Assembly: GCA_905210055.1 (NCBI GenBank) | Contig: CAJLVH010000009.1 | Span: forward strand, 1-26,261 | Length of the DNA stretch: 26,261 nt | Reading direction: 5' to 3' | From: an uncultured Enorma sp. | Lineage (GTDB): Bacteria; Actinomycetota; Coriobacteriia; Coriobacteriales; Coriobacteriaceae | Shown here: piece by piece, positions 24,553 to 26,261 of the stretch | How the letters are laid out: every line of letters starts with the position of its first letter | Position numbering within the stretch: position 1 is the stretch's first letter | Made by a program: the position numbers and the translations under genes | The notes under the pieces: model-generated | What the model was told of the DNA's origin: nothing | The model's input: the letters and a program-made list of their open reading frames with translations, nothing else | The model's database searches: none

Positions 24553-24728
24553 GGTCAGTCTTCGAAAGTGACCAAAACTGGACGCATTTTTTCGTTTCAG
24601 CGGGGTAAAATATACGCCGGTGCGAACCTTCCCCGACGCTCCGGTGCCGGGTGCATTTCGGTCCTAACGGGGTCGATCGGCGATCCCGTGTTATATCAAG
24701 CTCGGAAGGCTTGTGTTTGGAGGCACAT
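24553..24728 (+). promoter_or_regulatory. Long structured leader of the alcohol dehydrogenase gene
   Basis: If transcription starts just after the TATAAT, the leader is about 175 nt. It can form GGTCA/TGACC (from 24552), a stem ACGGG..GATC/GATCCCGT at about 24667-24690, and CAAGC/GCTTG close to the ribosome site. A second promoter candidate, TAAAAT at 24606-24611, would shorten it. There is no match to a riboswitch I recognise. Confidence 0.4.
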
Positions 24729-25943
24729 ATGGGACGTTTTACCAACCCGCGTGACCTGTACTTCGGTGAGGGCGCCCGTCATGAGGTGAAGAACCTCAAG
24801 GGTTCCCGCGCCATGATCGTCACCGGTGGCGGCTCCATGCGCCGCGGCGGCTTCCTGCAGGATGTCGAGGCGGATCTCAAGGAGGCCGGCTTCGAGGTTC
24901 AGATCTTCGAGGGCGTCGAGTCCGACCCGTCCGTCGAGACCGTCATGAAGGGCGCGAAGGCCATGGAGGACTTCCAGCCCGACTGGATCGTCGCCATCGG
25001 CGGCGGCAGCCCCATCGACGCCGCCAAGGCCATGTGGCTGTTCTATGAGTATCCAGAGGAGACCTTCGAGCAGGCCATCGTGCCGTTCAGCTTCCCCGAG
25101 CTCCGCACCAAGGCCAAGTTCTGCGCCATCGCCTCGACCTCCGGCACCGCGACCGAGGTCACCGCGTTCTCCGTCATCACGGACTACGAGAAGGGCATCA
25201 AGTACCCGCTCGCCGACTTCAACATCACGCCCGACGTTGCCATCGTTGACCCCGAGCTTACCTACACCATGCCGCAGAAGCTCTGCGCGCACACCGGTAT
25301 GGACGCGCTGACCCACGCCATCGAGGCCTATGTCTCCACTGCGGGCTCCATGTTCACCGACGCCAACGCGCTTCACGCCATTCGCGAGATCGTCGAGTGG
25401 CTGCCCAAGAGCTACCAGGGCGACAAGGAGGCCCGTCAGCACATGCACGAGGCCCAGTGCATCGCCGGCATCGCCTTCTCCTCTGGCCTGCTCGGCATCG
25501 TGCACTCCATGGCGCACAAGACCGGTGCTGCCTTCACCGGTGACCACATCATCCATGGTTGCGCCAACGCCATGTACCTCGGCAAGGTCATCCAGTTCAA
25601 CGCCAAGGACGCCCGCGCCAAGAGCCGCTACGCCTACATCGCCAAGGAGATCCTGCACCTCGCCGGTGAGACCGAGGACGAGCTCGTGGCCGCCCTTGTG
25701 CAGGAGATCCGCGACCTCAACGACAAGCTGGACATCCCGCAGGGCATCAAGAACTACGGCAAGGGCGGCGTGAAGGCCGACGAGTCGATCATCGACTACG
25801 CCGAGTTCGAGGAGAAGAAGAGCCGCATCGCCGTTGACGCCATCGGCGACGCCTGCACCGGCTCCAACCCGCGCCAGCCAACCCCCGAGGAGATGGAGAA
25901 GCTCCTCGAGTGCGTCTACAACGACGTGGACGTGGACTTCTAA
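24729..25943 (+). CDS. Iron-containing (group III) alcohol dehydrogenase
   Basis: The 404-residue enzyme interconverts alcohols and aldehydes with NAD(P)H, usually to dispose of reducing power in fermentation. The nucleotide-binding GGGSPIDAAKAM lies at 91-102. The four metal ligands expected from FucO-type enzymes are Asp192 and His196 (GMDALTHAIEAYVS), His259 (GIVHSMAHKTG) and His276 (IIHGCANA). Length and domain order, with a Rossmann-like N-terminus and helical C-terminus, are normal. ATG 24729 has TTTGGAGG 6 nt upstream; the in-frame ATG at 24651 lies in the leader. The codons are strongly biased to C-ending and GAG/AAG, as in highly expressed genes. Substrate not predictable; butanol- or ethanol-type are both possible. 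Confidence 0.95.
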   Translation: MGRFTNPRDLYFGEGARHEVKNLKGSRAMIVTGGGSMRRGGFLQDVEADLKEAGFEVQIFEGVESDPSVETVMKGAKAMEDFQPDWIVAIGGGSPIDAAKAMWLFYEYPEETFEQAIVPFSFPELRTKAKFCAIASTSGTATEVTAFSVITDYEKGIKYPLADFNITPDVAIVDPELTYTMPQKLCAHTGMDALTHAIEAYVSTAGSMFTDANALHAIREIVEWLPKSYQGDKEARQHMHEAQCIAGIAFSSGLLGIVHSMAHKTGAAFTGDHIIHGCANAMYLGKVIQFNAKDARAKSRYAYIAKEILHLAGETEDELVAALVQEIRDLNDKLDIPQGIKNYGKGGVKADESIIDYAEFEEKKSRIAVDAIGDACTGSNPRQPTPEEMEKLLECVYNDVDVDF

Positions 25944-25966
25944 GTCGCGCGCTTCGTTAACTGACC

Positions 25967-26059
25967 GGGAAGCCCCGGCGGTTCTCCTTCGCTTGTCCTT
26001 GCTGCGAGGTTTCGTCTCGCAGCTACGGAATCGCTTGGGAGAGGCCGCCGGGGCTTCCC
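25967..26059. repeat. Nested inverted repeat after the alcohol dehydrogenase gene
   Basis: Perfect 15-bp outer arms, GGGAAGCCCCGGCGG (25967-25981) and CCGCCGGGGCTTCCC (26045-26059), enclose a perfect 8-bp inner hairpin, GCTGCGAG and CTCGCAGC (26001-26023, 7-nt loop). It starts 24 nt after the stop codon. Without a T tract it is not a standard intrinsic terminator; a Rho-independent stop of low quality, an mRNA-protecting structure or a structured RNA are all possible. Confidence 0.65.
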
Positions 26060-26166
26060 TGCGTTTACGGGGCACGACGACGGGCGTCTGCCGTTGGCGT
26101 CTGTGCGCCGTTGGTCTGCCGTATTCGCGCTTCGGCGCCGGTGCTGCCGCCGCAAAGTAGGGGAAA
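26060..26166. other. Intergenic stretch without a supported gene
   Basis: About 107 nt between the two inverted-repeat elements. It is GC-rich and has no ribosome site or protein-like frame. Confidence 0.4.
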
Positions 26167-26261
26167 CAAAGTAGAAGTATTTGAACGTTTTCGCACAGTA
26201 GAAGTATCTGTACAGAATTGCCCCCGTTTCGGGCGAATTCTGTGCAGATACTTCTACTTTG
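26167..26261 (+). repeat. Long hairpin with a duplicated left arm, truncated by the window end
   Basis: Arms AGTAGAAGTATCTG..AATTGCCC (26197-26223) and GGGCGAATTC..ACTTCTACT (26231-26258) are nearly fully complementary, with a 7-nt loop. An extra copy of the left-arm start, CAAAGTAGAAGTATTTG (26167-26183), can pair with the same right arm (26245-26261) at 16 of 17 positions. The left arm resembles CAGTAAAAGTACCTC of element A. Confidence 0.65.

Noticed and set aside
24696..26075. A 459-codon open frame antisense to the alcohol dehydrogenase
   Set aside because: A shadow of biased codons; it extends across the nested inverted repeat and leader.

Overview
This is a GC-rich window (roughly 60-65% by eye) with dense genes and strong Shine-Dalgarno sites. 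The gene content suggests a gut-type Coriobacteriia genome such as Collinsella or Olsenella: type III glutamine synthetase, a lactose/cellobiose-class PTS with a LicR-type regulator, a standalone MetH-activation-domain protein, and an iron alcohol dehydrogenase. The lineage is an inference from content and base composition; there is no rRNA to confirm it. No CRISPR array, transposase, integrase or phage gene was seen.

Layout. 1-1610 (minus): metF followed, 2 nt later, by a MetH-reactivation-domain protein cut by the window edge (one-carbon/methionine module). 1895-8073 (minus): gltD and gltB, both subunits of NADPH-glutamate synthase. 8635-10725 (plus): a divergent type III glutamine synthetase. 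Together these give a complete GS-GOGAT ammonium assimilation block around a 561-bp intergenic region that holds a large inverted repeat. A strong bidirectional terminator (10774-10845) closes the block.

10906-16998: a beta-glucoside-type sugar module. A LicR-like PRD activator (minus) diverges from an operon of PTS IIB, IIC, IIA, a GH1 6-phospho-glycosidase and HPr. The GH1 enzyme has Gln in place of the usual catalytic acid/base Glu. 17206-18669 (minus) is guanine deaminase, and 18785-18861 is tRNA-Glu(UUC). 19067-20110 (minus) is an HTH protein with six predicted membrane segments. 20582-22103 (plus) is a serine carboxypeptidase-like (S10) gene broken by one apparent extra G. 22255-24406 (minus) is a tightly coupled pair of unrecognised helical-repeat proteins. 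24729-25943 (plus) is an iron-containing alcohol dehydrogenase with a long structured leader and a palindrome over its -10 box.

The least explained material is non-coding. There are two homologous, oppositely oriented palindromic elements (about 18911-19033 and 22133-22245) whose stems differ by compensating changes. A 36-nt hairpin-plus-T repeat family has three copies (17108, 17144, 19038). A motif is shared between the gltB leader and the metF upstream region. A nested inverted repeat follows the alcohol dehydrogenase, and a hairpin with two competing arms lies at the window end. The many long open frames antisense to real genes are artefacts of GC-rich codon use and were left out.
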